From assembly GCA_036365455.1 (NCBI GenBank), contig JAWQUS010000008.1:21559501-21623500 (forward strand): a DNA stretch of 64,000 nucleotides, written 5' to 3'. Numbering within the stretch: the first letter of the stretch is position 1; each line of letters starts with the position of its first letter. Source of the stretch: Macrosoma leucophasiata (lineage: Eukaryota; Arthropoda; Insecta; Lepidoptera; Hedylidae). This document shows positions 23,296 through 34,335 of the stretch, one piece after another. The notes beneath the pieces are model-generated. The model was not told the DNA's origin. It worked only from the letters and a program-made list of their open reading frames with translations, and ran no database searches. A program made the translations under genes and the position numbers.

Positions 23296-23484
23296 ATTGT
23301 ATGTATTTACAAAGGAAGGTGAGCAGAGGTGTATGCATGCACTATTCCATTCTTGCAAACTCTGTCCATTTACTAAAAACCTAACAAATGACGTAAAATA
23401 CTGCTTACCGTTCTCAACCAACTCAACAAGCCAAAGGAATACTACAGACATGCCAAATATTAAATAATAAATAAAAATAAATAC

Positions 23485-23686
23485 GCTTACTGCAGCTTAG
23501 CCCCACAGTAGGCATAAACCTGTGTCGTGGGTGCCGTTATATACAAACAACACATACACAAACACCCAGACCCGAAACAAATATCTGTAGGCCATACAAA
23601 TATTTCTCCCCGTGCGAGGATCGAACCCGCGACCCTTCGAATCAAACGGTCAACTCACACCGCTGGACCAACCGGGTCGTCGAATA
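23485..23686 (-). repeat. tRNA-derived SINE, family P, copy 1
   Basis: On the minus strand the head holds polymerase III boxes: an A box TTGGTCCAGCGG and a B box GGTTCGATCC. The body contains GGTCTGGGTG and ACGGCACCCACGACACAGG. Related copies lie at 57398 and 57755. It is an RNA-derived retroposon, not a functional tRNA gene. Confidence 0.8.
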
Positions 23687-24111
23687 TTGCATCTGCACAC
23701 TTTCATAAAATATGTGTTTCATGTTTATGACTTCAAACAATTTCAAGAATTCAGAACATGGACGAGAGATGTTTAAACGTGACCACCTTTTGTCAACGTA
23801 ATCCATGACCTAGTTTCCAACTTGACAGATTTTTTTTTTAATTTATTTATTTTTGGAACAATACAATTAGGTATTAACATAACAAGTGTAAACGTTGACA
23901 CTCGCAAAAGTAATAAAATACTGTGTCGCGAGAATCAGCGCCCTCCTCCGCACATATACAGACAGGTTCCAATATAATACATAAGAACAACATGAAAAAT
24001 GAAAAACAAATAGAAATAATAATAATATTAAATAATATTATTATTATTTCTATTATTTTATTATATTATTTCTATATAAAGTCTACAATATTATGTGTGA
24101 GCCTGCTCCGG

Positions 24112-24112
<1 letters not shown>
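23687..24112. other. AT-rich spacer, no gene seen
   Basis: Contains a short palindromic AT tract (AATAATATTATTATT) at about 24020-24060 but no gene. Confidence 0.35.
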
Positions 24113-24113
<1 letters not shown>

Positions 24114-24158
<45 letters not shown>

Positions 24159-24182
24159 ATGTGTGTGTGAGAGTGTGTGCTT
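24114..24182. repeat. Microsatellite (GT)n
   Basis: A long GTGTGT tract with small interruptions. Confidence 0.9.
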
Positions 24183-24483
24183 GTGAAAGCGATTAGTGTG
24201 TGCCTCTGTGTATTAAATGTGCGTGTTATAGAATAGGTTTTAGCAGGTCTTCAGTATCTTCATACCTCAGAGACAACAGCCACTTAACACATTCATTTTT
24301 ACATTGATACCAAGTGAGAGAATAAATATTCAGTTGTCCAGTTGTCGGTTGATATGGTTATAGAGCTTCGCGCTTATATAATAATAGTGTTGGCTTGCTA
24401 TGTTTGTGCGATGACGCTTTGTGGGACAAACCAAGTAAGAACGCCGTTTAGTATTAAGAATTTTTCGATCGAAGACAATTTCT

Positions 24484-27313
24484 TTATGCTTTTTCAAAAT
24501 TGTTTGCAGAATAAATAGTTTTCTGACAGAAAGTACTTGACAGAGAGAGTAGAGTTCGACTGTGGGAAAACGACGGGGTTTCCCGGTCATTACTTTCAAA
24601 ACTGACCTCTGGGCTCTTTCTAGTCGTAATATATGGGATTTCGCACACCCACCCCAAGAGGTAATGCAATATGATATTAATGATTGGACTTTTGAGACAT
24701 TTTAAGTTAACAACAGTTCGAAGGGATCTAAAAGCAAAAATTAATTTACGTACTCTAGTGACTGTGAAGTTAATATGCCGCGTCCATTTCATGGTATTTT
24801 CAATCCAAATACCCAAATATTTGGTCGAAGAAGCACGCGTAAGTGATACACAGTCACAGGAAACGAGAGAACCGGGTGTGGAGCAAGGATGTGCACGGAT
24901 ATTGAACAATGTAGGTTGTGAGGAGATAATTGGAGCAAATGTTATCACTATTGTCTTAGAAAGATTTATGGTAAGGAGATTGGTTCTTAGCCATAACAGA
25001 AGATATAGCGCTTTCGGTTAACCGTTGAGTCTCCTCCCAATCTTGTCCATGAACAAGGAGTACCGTATCGTCAGCGTACTTGATTATTTTGCAGTTAGGG
25101 AGTGAAAGTTTACAGAATTCATTAATATATAATAAGAATAAAGTTGGACCAAGTACACTGCCTTGAGGGACACCGAAAGAAAAATTCTTCACGACTCTTG
25201 ATACTTTCTATAACGACTACTATATTTGTGTACGGTTGCTAAGATAACTTTTTAAAAGTTCAAGAGCGGTTCCCCTTACACCCACAGAATGAAGCTTAGA
25301 CAAGAGAATAGGTACAGACACAGTGTCAAATGCTTTTGATAGATCAATAAACACTCCAGCGGTCTTGAGACGTGAATCAAAGTTTTTAATAATATGGGCT
25401 GTGAGATCTGAAACGGCATGTTCAGTGGATTTTTGTCTCCTGAATCCATATTGGTTATCTGCCAAAACGTTATGTTTATTTAAAAAAATTAGTAGTTTCA
25501 AATTAAGGATCTTTTCGAAAATTTTGGAGAGGACTGTTAGTACAGAGTTAGGTCTGTAGTTTGTGACACTGTGTCTATCACCATTCTTGTAAATAGGATG
25601 AACAATGGTTTTTTAAAAAGCACAAGGAAACACACCTGAAGTTAAAGAAAGATTGATGATATGTTTTGAAATAGGGATTGGAATATATCTAGCTGCTTTA
25701 ATAACTTCAGTTGAAATGCCGTCCCAACCTACTGCACATTTATCTTTTAATTTTAAAATAATATGTTCAATTTCTGAATCGTCAATATTAAGAAGAACCA
25801 TGGAACTCAGGTTAACATTAGTGTTAGAGAGATTATTTTTTGATTTAATTTTAGAAGCTAAGGATTTTCCAACGTTGGCAAAGAATGAATTTACTGTATC
25901 AACTGACGTGTGGGGATCATCAGACAATTTTAATAAAGGACAAGCAGTTTTATCGTTTTTGGTTAAGTTAGCAATGTTATTTATGATTTTCCAGGCTTGA
26001 TAGGGATTATTCTTAACTTTTTGGAACTCTCGTTGCTCATATTCGCGTTTAATTTTTTTAAGAAGGCTGTTACAAAAATTTCTGTAACGTGAGAATACTA
26101 TTTTGTAGGTTAAATTATCGGGATGTTTTCGAAATCTTTTATATAGTTTGTCTCGGTGTCGAATGCACCTAAGAAGACCAGGCTTTATGATTTGTCTCCT
26201 GCTAGGGATATTAATCGTTTGAGTATGGCTATTTACAACAGACGTCACAAGGTGAATAAATTTATCTGTAGCTATATCAGGATTATCACTAATAAGAACT
26301 GTAGAGAAATCTACTTTAAATAAGCTACAATCTTGGGAATATCATAACGTTGATACGTATGATGAGAATTATCACTCGTAATATGTGAAGAATAGCTGAA
26401 TAGTACTGGGGCGTGATCAGTAAAAGGACTGTCTAAAATAATCGTTTTAGTATTAAAACGAGATCGAGCGATGACGTGGTCAAGACAGTTGTTACCTCTA
26501 GTCGAGTGAAGATGTGCCGGGAGTAAACCATGTAACGCAAGTAAATTTAGATAATCATCAGAAGTGCGATCCTTAGCAGTTATATTTATATTTATATCAC
26601 CCATTATAGTCAGATTTTCAAAGGATTTCAGTGAATTAATTGTTTGATCTAAACTATCCAAAAAGGGGATTAAATTAGAGTAAGAGGGAGATCGATATAT
26701 AGCAATGAAGGCTATTTTTATATTGTAAACGGGACTTAATCGCGTACTATTTTAATCGAAGTATTTACCTCGACACTCGACGTTTCGGCCGTCGCATTAG
26801 GTAAATACTTCGATTAAAATAGTACGCGATTAAGTCCCGTTTACAATATAAAAATATGAATACAAATCGTGAAACTTTAAAACAATTAATGAAGGCTATT
26901 TTGTCTCGAAATTTAAGAACTAGACAATTTGCATCCTTAAAATTCGGTTTTTGTATTGAGCTGTCTATACCAGTCTTAATATATGCTACAATCCCATCAT
27001 TCTGGTTTTTATGATCAGACATATGACAATCAAATCCAGGAATTGAAGGCAAAATTAGACATTTGCTCAACCAGCATTCAGTTAGGATGAATACATGAAA
27101 TTGGCAATTTAGTCTGTAAATTAAAGTCTGAAAATTATTAAAATTCTGATTAATGCTTCTGATATTGACATGAAGTATATTATTGATGTGTGTAAGGACG
27201 TCTTCTGGATAACATACTATAGACTCCGAGACAGAAATTTGGTCTATGTCATAATTTACTTGATTTAAATCATTCATTACCAGATGAAGGATCCAACAGG
27301 AGATTAAATTCAA
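24484..27313 (-). pseudogene. CR1-like LINE ORF2 (endonuclease plus reverse transcriptase), decayed
   Basis: Minus-strand fragments run from the N-terminus at 27313 to the C-terminus near 24484. The apurinic endonuclease shows LHVNIRSIN, TECWL, MGDININI, LDHV and TDHAPVLF. The reverse transcriptase shows [32 protein letters not shown] and YADDTVLL. Stops and frameshifts separate the pieces (25192/25220, 25501/25613, 26248/26311). A 169-bp hairpin insertion at 26719-26887 splits the endonuclease. CR1-type from motif style; a related Jockey-group clade is possible. Confidence 0.85.
26704..26902 (-). mobile_element. Hairpin insertion with hammerhead-like loop, 15-bp duplication
   Basis: AATGAAGGCTATTTT occurs at 26704-26718 and again at 26888-26902, enclosing a 169-bp insert. 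Its arms at 26716-26770 and 26799-26854 are almost perfectly complementary over about 55 bp. The minus strand of the loop reads CCT AATGCGACGGCC GAAAC GTCGAGT GTC G AGG. That resembles a hammerhead layout: stem I from the arms, a degraded CUGAUGA, GAAA, a two-base-pair stem III, then GUC. Penelope-like elements carry such motifs. The first core block has two changes, so this copy is probably inactive. Confidence 0.6.
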
Positions 27314-27557
27314 AGTTGCAACTTTTTTGCAATGATCGAATGAATGAATTTTGAAAGATGAAGACTGCTGTTGGTATTGTTTTTATAAATATCTGTATGA
27401 ATAAACACAAAGATGGGTGAGGGTGAGAGTGTAAATATGTGTGTGATGTGTGTTGTTTGTCTGTATAACATATGACATAAATAATAAATCCAACCTTTAA
27501 ACATGTTTTACCTAAAATTCGACTAAAACAATTAAAAACTATAAACAAACATTCTAG

Positions 27558-28031
27558 TCAATAAGGCACTGGAATTTTTGCGAGATCCGCTTCACTATTG
27601 ATGCGATACATTGGACCATGTTCTCTTTTTCGTAGGAAAATTTTGCCATGCAAGACCCAGCAAAACTTGAAACTGTTCACTTTCGCAAAGTCTCTGGTTA
27701 AAAAGTGAAGCCTTTTTATTTTCGCATTCAAATTTTCCGATATAAATATAGGTTTAGCGGGACCAGTTAACTTTAGATGTTCCGTAGTAAATCTAAACGG
27801 GCTTTTGGTGAAGTTTCGGTACGACTTAATTACTTTCTCTATTAGTAACGTAGATGTTAGATCAACAATGATTGTCCTGGCTGTCAGATCTTTGGAGCGT
27901 AATCGAAAGAATGCTAGTAGTTGGAGAATCCTGGAGTTGAACGAACCCAAGTCATTAGGCTTTCTTTTCAAATTTGTTTGCTTTCCTTCAAACAACTTTC
28001 CATGGTGCTTGCAAGTTACGGCCTTAAACAC
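27558..28031 (-). pseudogene. LINE ORF1 with baculovirus-FP-like C-terminus
   Basis: An open frame of 157 residues directly upstream of the LINE ORF2 on the same strand. The C-terminal part (LTRDFAKVNSFKFCWVLHG, then GKIFLRKREHG and RINSEADLAKI) fits, from memory, the FP-type domain found in ORF1 of lepidopteran CR1-like LINEs. No in-frame ATG context is conserved at the 5' end, and the N-terminal zinc-finger part is not visible, so the copy is probably truncated. Confidence 0.65.
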
Positions 28032-28041
28032 CTGGAATTAA

Positions 28042-28334
28042 ATGTTTCTAAATTAAGTCAACTGTTTTCAATAGGCTCATAAGACTTAAAAATAAATTAT
28101 ATTATTTTAATACGTAACTTATAAAAAAATATTACAAATCTAATTTCAGTTTCATTTTTTTTAATATTCAGTGTTTTGTGCTCAGTTTTTAGCAAGTCCT
28201 TTTAAATGGCAACAGAAGTATTAAAATGTTATTACTGTATTTTTTTTTTTTACACTCCAACATAAACCTTCTGTGACGAAGATGCTTTTTATGACAAGTG
28301 TTTTTAAGTGAAGTTTAGTATAAACATATTTTTT
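28042..28334. other. AT-rich spacer
   Basis: No gene or repeat recognised. It lies upstream of the LINE and may include eroded 5' untranslated sequence. Confidence 0.35.
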
Positions 28335-28612
28335 ACTAGTGGTAGAGGTCCAGTGTAGGAACCAACGGAGCTCTTTAATTTGCTAATTTGTATGCCGCTA
28401 AATGGTAGTGTTCAGCACTATCGTGTTCCGGTTGGATGGTAATGTAAGGCCCTGTTTAACTATCACAGAGACATAATAACTAAGGTCTCAAGGGTGGCAA
28501 CGCATCTACATTTTGACCTCTGGTGTTTGTGTGGGAGTCTATAGACTGCAGTCATCACTTAACATCAACGTGGACCGAATGCTTGATTGCCATCATCATT
28601 CCTAAAAAAATA
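28335..28612 (+). repeat. SINE-like repeat, family S
   Basis: Diverged copy with GTGGTAGAGGTCC head, GTTCAGCACTATCGTGTTCC and GCAGTCATCACTTAACATCA, then an A-rich end. Confidence 0.75.
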
Positions 28613-29330
28613 ACATAATTTATCAACTTTTTTGAGTGTACATGAGATCAAATATTCCTTTTCCTTAAGAATGCAAGTGTTTTTTAGAGATTTTAAATTG
28701 TCGGATTATTTTTTATGTGAGAGAAAAACCTATAAATTCAAATTACATTATTAGTAGACAGTCGCGTGCGTGAATCTCGCGGTGTGGAAGCAGCACTTGG
28801 GTTGCCCCCCTCTGCTCCGGCTTCTTCTGGCCTGCCATGCATTCCGGCATTGGGAGTCCTAAGGTTGGTTAAGGGCTTCGGTGGAGGAGGCATGGAAAAA
28901 ACATGTAGACGAAGGCGTTGGAAACAGATGGTAATATATATTTTAAAACCAACTAGTATAGTACCCATAAAATATTGATGTACAACGTCAATAAAATTGT
29001 TGAAATTGATATAGAATATCAAAATTTTATGCGAACTTTAAATATGGATATTGTAACCACTAAAAGCTGTTAGCTGTAGGTATTTTATTACCAGCCGCAA
29101 ACGAATTTCGATAACGGTTATGGTTTGTACGTATAAATTAAAATACGACTAGTTTCAGCCGGTAAATATTAACTACTAAAATAATTAAAACGCTGTTGAT
29201 AAGTTTTGAATATCTATTTCTTTCGAATATGTATTATGGATTATAAAACACACATAATAAAATAAACTAGTGAAAGTTTATTTTCTTAAATTTAATATGG
29301 TCGCACTCGGGGCCATTTAAAAATATTGCT
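28613..29330. other. Spacer, no gene identified
   Basis: A GC-richer patch at 28760-28930 has short frames on both strands (GLPPSAPASSGLPC on plus) but no domain. The rest is AT-rich. Confidence 0.35.
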
Positions 29331-29334
29331 AGCA

Positions 29335-29450
29335 CTAGCTATACCCGCGACTCCACCCGCGTGGAATTTGGTTAACTACCGTTCGGTTATCATTAAAATA
29401 AAGTGCCTTTCGCATATTTTAATGTGGAAAACAAAAGATCATAAAAAAAA
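29335..29450 (-). repeat. Helitron-like 3' terminal fragment
   Basis: CTAGCTATACCCGCGACTCC followed by ACCCGCGTGGAA is the reversed 3' end typical of lepidopteran Helitrons. The inner part is eroded. Confidence 0.5.
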
Positions 29451-29837
29451 AATTCAAAGATGTCGTAAAATACGAGATACGGTTATTCTAAAATTGCTCC
29501 CAATTAGAGGGGTAGAGATTGCGACCTCCTCTTTTTAAGGTTTTTTGTCGATTAAATTTGAAGTACCATACGTAGGTAAAATAGCAGAAGTCCGATTACT
29601 AACACACTGTATATAAAAATCAAGAGATATAAATGAATTGTAATTGAAATAGGGAAATGGAGGAATTTGTCAATAATTGATGCTGTCCATATTATACAAA
29701 ATGGTTTCAATTTCATAATATTAGTTATAAATATAGTTTTTATTTAATTTATTTGTTTTTGATTATTATTAGTGGTTATTCACTCTAGGTAAGTTTAAAA
29801 AAATACGATGTAAAAGTGCTCTCCAGGAGCCTAATTA

Positions 29838-29957
29838 TCTATACTTATAATAAAACTGTAGAAGTGTACATTCTGTACATTAAAAATATTGAATAAATAA
29901 ATACCAGGGAATGTTACTAGATCGATACCGAACCCAAATATGTGATTAGAATTTTTT

Positions 29958-29988
<31 letters not shown>

Positions 29989-30240
29989 TCAAGCATCACA
30001 GAAAAACTACCGGTCCGTTTACAATGAAACTTGGTATGATTATACTTTAACCTTTGGCGCACAACACTGGGTACTTGTTATCTCGGAAAAATGTCTGTTT
30101 GCCTGTGTGTTTGTGCACGCTAATATCAGAAACGGCTTATTCGATTAGCGGTTTTACTTATATATTGTGATAATTTTCACTTACTATTTAGTGTTTGTTT
30201 CATGTGAATCGGTTCAGAAATAAAAAAGTTAAGTCAATTT
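29838..30240 (+). mobile_element. Helitron-like element, 5' part, with (GTCT)n
   Basis: Starts TCTATACTTATAATAAAACT after AAT, with a GTCT microsatellite at about 29960-29983 and the CCGGTCCGTTTACAATGAAA block that follows in such elements. No CTAG end is clear. Confidence 0.55.
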
Positions 30241-30294
30241 AAAGAATCATATCGAATATTTTTAAGCTATTCTGTATCTAAGTTCAATCTTTTA

Positions 30295-30535
30295 AGGGGT
30301 TTCGTACCTATAAGCTAAAAACGGACCCTACGGATTACTAATCCTCCGCTGTCTGTCCGTCCGTCCGTCTGCCTATCACTAGCCTGTATCTCATAAATAG
30401 TGATAGCTAGAAAGCTAACATATTTACAAATTATGTATTTCTGATACCGCTATAAAGACAAAATGTATTATTACTAAAAATAAGAAAATGAAAATGTTAA
30501 GGGGTCCAAGGGGCCATACAATAAACGTGGTTTTT
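30295..30535. repeat. Dispersed repeat with (GTCC)n
   Basis: GGGTTTCGTACCTATAAGC, an ACGGACCCTACGG block and a GTCTGTCCGTCCGTCC tract resemble the repeat at 45938-46112 in reverse. Class unknown. Confidence 0.4.
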
Positions 30536-30577
30536 TGTCGTATATTTTTTGCTTGATATTTATATTGCCTTACGAAG

Positions 30578-31168
30578 GCTACTTTTATCTCCATACATTC
30601 ATACATACATACCTACATACAAATAAGTAGAATTGGAGTTTATCCGACTTTGACGCGACTTCCACGGATAGGTAGCTGATGTAATAAGGAGTAACTTATG
30701 CTACTTTTATCTCCATACATCCATTCACACATACATACCTACACACATACAAATAAGTAGAATTGGAGTGTATCCGACTTTGACGGGACTTGCACGGGTA
30801 GGTAGCTGATGTAATAAGGAGTAACTTAGGCTACTTTTATCTCCATTTATACATACATACCTACATACAAATGAATAGAATTTGAGTGTCTCCGATTTTG
30901 ACGCGACTTTCAATGGCAGATAGCTGATGTGATAAGGAGTAACTTAGGCTACTTTTATCTCCACATAACCATACGTACATACATACCTACATACAAATAA
31001 ATAGAATTTGAGTGTCTCCGATTTTGACGGGACTTTCACTGGCAGATAGCTGATGTAATAAGGAGTAACTTAGGCTACTTTTAAACTAGCTTCGCCCACG
31101 ACTTCGTCCGGGTAGATACTGAACAATCATATTTTTTCTCACGTGGACGAAGTCGCGGGCACAGCTAG
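30578..31168 (+). mobile_element. Helitron family A with four internal tandem units
   Basis: Four units of 118-130 bp begin at 30578, 30700, 30830 and 30948. Each carries GCTACTTTTATCTCC, an ACATACATACCTACATAC tract, AGAATTGGAGTGT, GACTTTGACGGGACTT and AGCTGATGTAATAAGGAGTA. The element closes with GAAGTCGCGGGCACAGCTAG at 31168. Each unit fuses the Helitron 5' end (ATTGGAGTGTC) to its 3' half (GACGGGACTTTCAC). Confidence 0.75.
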
Positions 31169-31582
31169 TTATATGAAATAAATGAATAAACTGAATAAGC
31201 AAAAAGTCAAAACAACAATTTAACTCACTCACATCTGTGACATTCTAAGGTGGTGATGCAATATTTGTTGATAGATACAAAGTTTGCCAGATAGGCATTT
31301 AAAATGTTCTAACACGGTTCGCCTGGGTTCTTGTAAAAGGCTGCTTTGCTTCTTGATTTAAACCCCGTACGTGCTTATAGCGCAATGAACATCTTGAGGT
31401 GTGAAATATTATAGATTTATTCATGCAGGTGTTATCATGTCATTGATTTTAAATGAATTGTTAAACATATTCTCAGTCTACCGTTTAAAGAAAATTGGCA
31501 TATTGATAAAATGCAAGTAATTTATGGAGTATGAAATGAACCACACTGATAGCAGTGTTTGTATTTGAAAATTGTTTTTTTA
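31169..31582. other. Spacer, no gene seen
   Basis: AT-rich sequence with no match inside the window. Confidence 0.35.
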
Positions 31583-31665
31583 AGGTCAAAATGCAGATGC
31601 GTTACCACTCCTGTGGCCTAAGGTGTACCTTTGTGTCGGAAATTACAGGGCAGGGAAATTATTAG
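31583..31665 (-). repeat. Family S repeat fragment (inverted partner)
   Basis: AAGGTCAAAATGCAGATGCG to the GGAAATTACAGGGC block, the reversed middle of family S. Confidence 0.65.
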
Positions 31666-31667
31666 CA

Positions 31668-31885
31668 TTATCGTGTTCCGGTCAGGTGGTACGGGTCTGT
31701 AATTTCCAGCACAGAGGGCTAACCTCCTCAGGAGGCTCCTCCTGGGCCTCAGGAGTGATAACGCATCTGCATTTTGACCTTGGTCTTCATGTGGGTGTCT
31801 AGAGGCTGAAGTCATCACTTATCATCAATGTGAACTGTATGCTTGTTTACCACTTCCATTAGATACACAAAAAAAATTGTGTGTA
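31668..31885 (+). repeat. Family S repeat, head-truncated
   Basis: TTATCGTGTTCCGGTCAGG to the A-rich end. It is directly next to an inverted fragment, giving a palindromic pair. Confidence 0.7.
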
Positions 31886-32319
31886 CTGGTATATTATAAC
31901 ATTTCAACAAGATGCTATTACAATAATACGAGAACGATAATACTTCAAATTCGGAGATCATATTTCTCCATTTCCGCACAGTAAGGTTCAGAATTGCGGT
32001 ATAAATTAGAATGTAGAATACGGCTGCACTGCAACGAGAAGATCGATGAAAATTCAAACAGTTGAGAGAATATTAAGTTACCTTTCGACCTTAGTTCTGT
32101 TATGTAAGATTTGTACAGATCGCTACTTTTTAAAATTTCATAGTAAAGCTTGCCAATGGCATATCTATAGATCAAATAATATGGAAATTGGAGTTGAATC
32201 GTATGAGATAGTAAAACTTAAAAGTTAACTTTAATATACAAATAACTTCACTTTTAGATATTTTATACGATTTGCAACAAGTTATCATACACGTCATAAT
32301 TTTTGTACAAAAAACGTGG
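31886..32319. other. Spacer, no gene seen
   Basis: AT-rich. Overlapping short frames on both strands look random. Confidence 0.35.
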
Positions 32320-32612
32320 CATAGAGCAACACCGGAGGGGAGTAGCCATATGCAGGTTTTCCCCTCTGTCAAAGTACAAGCCCAAATGGGCTTATACTTG
32401 TCGCCTAGATGTTTAAAGGTGTGCGTGAAATTGTTTGTATTTTGTTAAAGTCAAGGTGTGAGTTTAGTAGTAATAGACGATTTTTGTAGTGTGCGTGTGT
32501 GTCGCACGCATTTCCCCCCGCAAAAAATGATAGACTGTTTTGCATCGATAATAAACGCTATGGCTACTCCCCTCCAGTCCGCCGCGGTCGGTGGCCCGTG
32601 TTGCTTTATATG
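32320..32612 (-). mobile_element. MITE family M (GGAGGGGAGTAGCC ends), copy 1
   Basis: The ends CATAGAGCAACACCGGAGGG and TGGCCCGTGTTGCTTTATATG are inverted. The interior is shared, in opposite orientation, with 46486-46791 (AAAACAGTCTGTCATTTTTT, CCCATTTGGG). There is no coding frame. Confidence 0.8.
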
Positions 32613-32942
32613 TATAAAGACGACGATATTTTAAAATGATTTGATTTCACCGATTTCACCATACAATTCACAGGTGTTAAAATAAGTATAAAAATGTAGT
32701 ATGTTCCTACTACCAAATTTATATAAGTAACGGTATTACGAGATTAACAATTTAATTTAGGTACTTATCGATCCAATTTTGAGTTCAATGCAGGTATAGG
32801 TAATAACAAACTGACCAAACCCAGCGAGTGAAGGAAAAAACATTAAAATCAATTAAACCATGAAGAAATGTTCGTCCGGCTTAAAGAGGGTAGTCAGGCT
32901 ACCAGCGTCGGGTATATTGGTCTTAACTACATACGCAATTAA

Positions 32943-33086
32943 GCCGGGGTTACACCACGATATTTGTTGAGATTATTGTAACATTTCACATCCTTTTCTA
33001 ATTTAAAGTAATCTGTTAAAGTTAGAGAAGGATGTGAAATGTTACAATAACTTTAACTTTAACAAATATAGTCGTGCAACCCAGGC
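32943..33086. mobile_element. PIF/Harbinger-type MITE, copy 2 (144 bp)
   Basis: Same family as 21209-21340. Arms ACATTTCACATCCTT / AAGGATGTGAAATGT are complementary. TAA lies on both sides (32940-32942, 33087-33089). Confidence 0.82.
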
Positions 33087-33201
33087 TAAATGACGTTCAC
33101 AAATGACTTACGGTAAGTGCCTTTAGCCTAAAAAATACTAGAGCCTCCATTATAAACGCGTTACCAATTACGGCACATTACGAATGTGCCGGAGTATTAG
33201 A

Positions 33202-33526
33202 GTTATAGCTCACTACGGCCACCCGGCACCCGATCAGCACGGCCTCGTTTTACGTTTTACCCGTTGTCGAGGTCTACGGTTGAACGACGCGATGTTATTT
33301 GTGGTCCACTTGGAAACAGCGCGTTGGTAATGCAAAGTCATCGCAAGACCACGATAATGGTCGCCGAGTGGTCCACTCGCCGTCCGGGCGTAAACCGCGC
33401 GCCGCCCGTGCGTTGACGGCTTGCAGTCGAGGCGATACGGAGCGGAGTTGATGTAATGAGTGCAGACCGCTCGATGCGGTCAGGCGCTGGTCGGGTGCCG
33501 GGTGGCCGTAGTGAGCTATGACCCTT
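33202..33526. mobile_element. GC-rich element with ~33-bp inverted ends
   Basis: ATAGCTCACTACGGCCACCC at the left is repeated in reverse at about 33500-33526 (GGGTGGCCGTAGTGAGCTAT), with complementarity continuing into GGCACCCGA. The 260-bp interior is much richer in GC than the flanks (CGCGCGCCGCCCG) and has no long frame. It is probably a MITE or a captured segment. I do not recognise the family. Confidence 0.6.
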
Positions 33527-33539
33527 ATAGCAGTGAACA

Positions 33540-34190
33540 TTACCTACCAATTTATTGGTATCTAATAACAGGTTTAGTGGGAGAGAGTTGCATCACCGTC
33601 TTAGCTTATCTATCTTCAGTCAAATGGTAGATAGATAGATGTAATACGGTAATGTCTACTCCGTCTCTCCCTCTGGAACTGAACATAGTTTTTCGTTAGT
33701 GTTTCATGCTTAGACCCTGTGTTAATATTAGATTACAAACTTGAGGTCAAACTTACGAGCTTAATTGAACGTACAAAATGTTACACTTGAGACTATGCTC
33801 GGGTCTTGAGCACTGTTTATTTATGTAATAAAACCGTACGTCACAGTTAAACAAATTAACTAGCAAAGCACATAATTCAGACATATTGAGGAATACCTAG
33901 TCTTTACCTACACCGAGTTTTTCTAGGCACAAAAAATACACCAAATTGTAGATACAAACATTTTTCCGGATAAATTTTTATTCAAATTAGCTTAAATTCA
34001 CTGTTTTAAATGACATAGCTCGAAAGTAATATGGGAATGAAATAAACAAATTAAAACCGGTGCAAAATTGTATGATATAGAAAATTAAATTAAATTAAAT
34101 TAAATTTAAAATCAGAATTACAAAAATATTGAAAACAAAATCAAGTTCTGACTAAAGTCACTATTAGATTTTTTTGTTATATATACTATA
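33540..34190. other. AT-rich spacer with short (AATTA)n
   Basis: A small AATTAAATTAAATTAAATT tract lies near 34085. No gene seen. Confidence 0.4.
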
Positions 34191-34192
34191 CA

Positions 34193-34335
34193 TCTTAATA
34201 TATATAAATCTCGTGTCACAATGTTTGTCCTCAATGGACTCCTAAACCACTTAACCGATTATAATAAAATTCGCACACCATGTGCAGTTCGATCCAACTT
34301 GAGAGATAGGATAGCTTACATTACGCTATGAGATA
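34193..34335 (+). mobile_element. Helitron family B, plus copy lacking the 3' end
   Basis: Starts TCTTAATATATATAAATCTC and matches the neighbouring minus copy up to GAGAGATAGGATAGC. It then has 20 unrelated bases before the CTAG of the next copy. Confidence 0.75.

Noticed and set aside
23600..23686. tRNA gene
   Set aside because: Polymerase III boxes are present, but it is the head of a multi-copy SINE with a conserved body, and the acceptor stem is not preserved.
23923..24186. 87-codon frame ending in a VCVCVC stretch
   Set aside because: It is a translation of the (GT)n microsatellite.
26716..26854. Active hammerhead ribozyme
   Set aside because: Two bases of the CUGAUGA block differ at positions needed for catalysis in known hammerheads. 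Only a decayed relative is supported.
30578..31073. CRISPR-like array
   Set aside because: The repeats are 118-130 bp contiguous units inside a Helitron, without short repeat-spacer alternation, in a eukaryotic genome.
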